Below are positions 62,883-64,000 of a DNA stretch of 64,000 nt, piece after piece. Positions within the stretch are counted from its first letter, which is position 1. Every line of letters begins with the position of its first letter. Source of the stretch: Sisyra terminalis (Eukaryota > Arthropoda > Insecta > Neuroptera > Sisyridae); the NCBI GenBank assembly GCA_958496175.1, contig OY292280.1, forward strand, positions 12,710,001 through 12,774,000, written 5' to 3'. The position numbers and the translations under genes were made by a program. The notes under the pieces are model-generated. The model searched no databases, was not told the DNA's origin, and worked only from the letters and a program-made list of their open reading frames with translations.

Positions 62883-64000
62883 CATTATAACCTTAAATAG
62901 TATTGTTTGTTCTTCAACTGCAATTTTCACATTTTTTCCAGTTAAACTAGTTGAAAATTATTGTTTGCTATACCCTTAGAGATTGCTATCCTTTCATTTG
63001 ATACAACATTAATGGTCATGTATACATCAATGTCATAGTAGTGTCTATCCACTTTGCGTATTTAGTTAAACTTGATATAAATATACCGGATTCGCAAAAC
63101 TTGAAGTTTTTAATAGCAGATAAAAGACTTTAAACATAAACTTCATTTATAAGTCTTAATAATTGACATTTTTGTATGGGAGGGGTGTAATTTATTTATT
63201 ACCATAATTTCATGTATTTATCTATTTAATACTAGTTATCAGAAGCACCGGCATGTTTAGACCCCTTATTGTGATCACCCACTTCTTCAACTGTAGCTAT
63301 AATGATGACCTCCCCTCTAATAGATGAGTTTTTTTTTAAATAATATTTTTTAATATTCAAGTTAGCTACGTTTCGTTACGTATCGTAACTTCATCAGGCT
63401 TCTATAAAAAATAAAATAATTACAAGATATGTCAATCATACATAAATTTCAAATTAATAATAATATACATATTTGACTGGGCCAAAAGAATTCGACTATT
63501 TTTTGAAAAGTATATGGAAAATATTGTTCAAGGTAACAAAAAAAAAAATATCGGGAAGGTTTGAGCCCTTAATATTAATATTAAGAGGTCTATCATCTTT
63601 AATTTAAATTTTTTATTTGTGCTTTGATTTTTGCGTCAATGCTGTCGAACTATCAAGGTAAAAAAATTCATCTGCACATATATTTGTAGAAAATTAAATT
63701 CTCTACAAAAAAAGTTTCTTTGAAAATTTTTGCCAGACATGCCGTTTCCGAATAATCAAGCTTCAGATATTGATATAATTTTTAGATTTATCCTCTTTAT
63801 TTTGGAATTTTGTAACTAACGAACAAATAAATATATAGAAATGAACAATATAGATTCTTGAAGGGAATTTAATGCTCTACAAAAAAGGTTTCTTAACATT
63901 TTTACATAAAATCACTTTTTAGTAAAAGGGGCTTTGTACTTTGTCGCAATGGGCACTTTTGTAGAGCGTTTAATTCTGAGAAAAAACCATCTTCGGTAAA
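62883..64000. other. Intergenic right end, no gene seen
   Basis: AT-rich sequence. ACGTTTCG...TCATCAGGC (about 63368-63405) resembles the loop motif of the Eps8 intron palindrome. From about 63540 a dispersed repeat shared with Psc intron 2 begins and is cut by the window end. Confidence 0.6.
63540..64000 (-). repeat. Dispersed repeat shared with Psc intron 2 (partial)
   Basis: TCGCAATGGGCACTTTTG and the following GAGCGTTTAATTCTGAG are the reverse complement of 49036-49075. The block at 63555-63590 echoes 48885-48915. It runs off the window. Confidence 0.75.

Overview
The window looks like AT-rich animal nuclear DNA, most likely from an insect. It has two spliced genes with short phase-consistent introns (51-67 bp in several places), many MITEs, a solo LTR and long satellite arrays. 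There are no bacterial-style operons. Both genes are recognised from protein families. On the minus strand (45391-51198, 5 coding exons, 1139 aa) lies a Polycomb-group RING protein of the Psc/Su(z)2/Bmi1 class. On the plus strand (55359-62791, 9 coding exons, about 806 aa) lies an EPS8-family actin regulator (arouser in Drosophila). They are divergently arranged, about 4.2 kb apart.

Layout. 1-15325 is a head-to-tail satellite with a 339-bp monomer, open at the window's left edge. 15374-22032 is a large imperfect inverted repeat. Its outer arms enclose three copies (M1 forward, M2 and M3 reverse) of a ~1.18-kb module that carries a tRNA-like A/B-box segment and perfect TGACGTCA palindromes. 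The right arm also holds a 223-bp solo LTR with a 4-bp target duplication and a small decayed three-exon gene remnant that the left arm lacks. 22742-42160 is the same 339-bp satellite in the opposite orientation. It is interrupted by two further copies (S2, S3; 1043 bp each) of the sequence (S1) joining the inverted repeat to the satellite. The first 42 kb is therefore an inverted satellite/repeat/satellite structure with higher-order repeats of 2034, 677 and 1356 bp.

42161-45390 is intergenic DNA with MITEs, a TA microsatellite and an inverted repeat ending about 30 bp from the Psc stop codon. 45391-51198 is Psc; its 2.2-kb second intron holds old repeats. 51200-55358 is the divergent intergenic region. 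It contains a GC-richer candidate Psc promoter with a CTCF-like core, three members of a 225-bp palindromic MITE family (two full or half copies plus one full copy with a near-perfect 8-bp target duplication), and a duplicated repeat rich in a CCGAAAC motif. 55359-62791 is Eps8. One of its introns holds a ~1.1-kb palindrome with ~526-bp arms, and read-through of exon 7 gives a predicted short isoform without the C-terminal effector domain. 62792-64000 is intergenic and ends in a repeat shared with Psc intron 2.

The two genes are not known to act together. Psc is a nuclear chromatin protein (PRC1) and EPS8 acts on cortical actin. The less ordinary part is the satellite-flanked inverted repeat with its composite tRNA-like/CRE-like modules.
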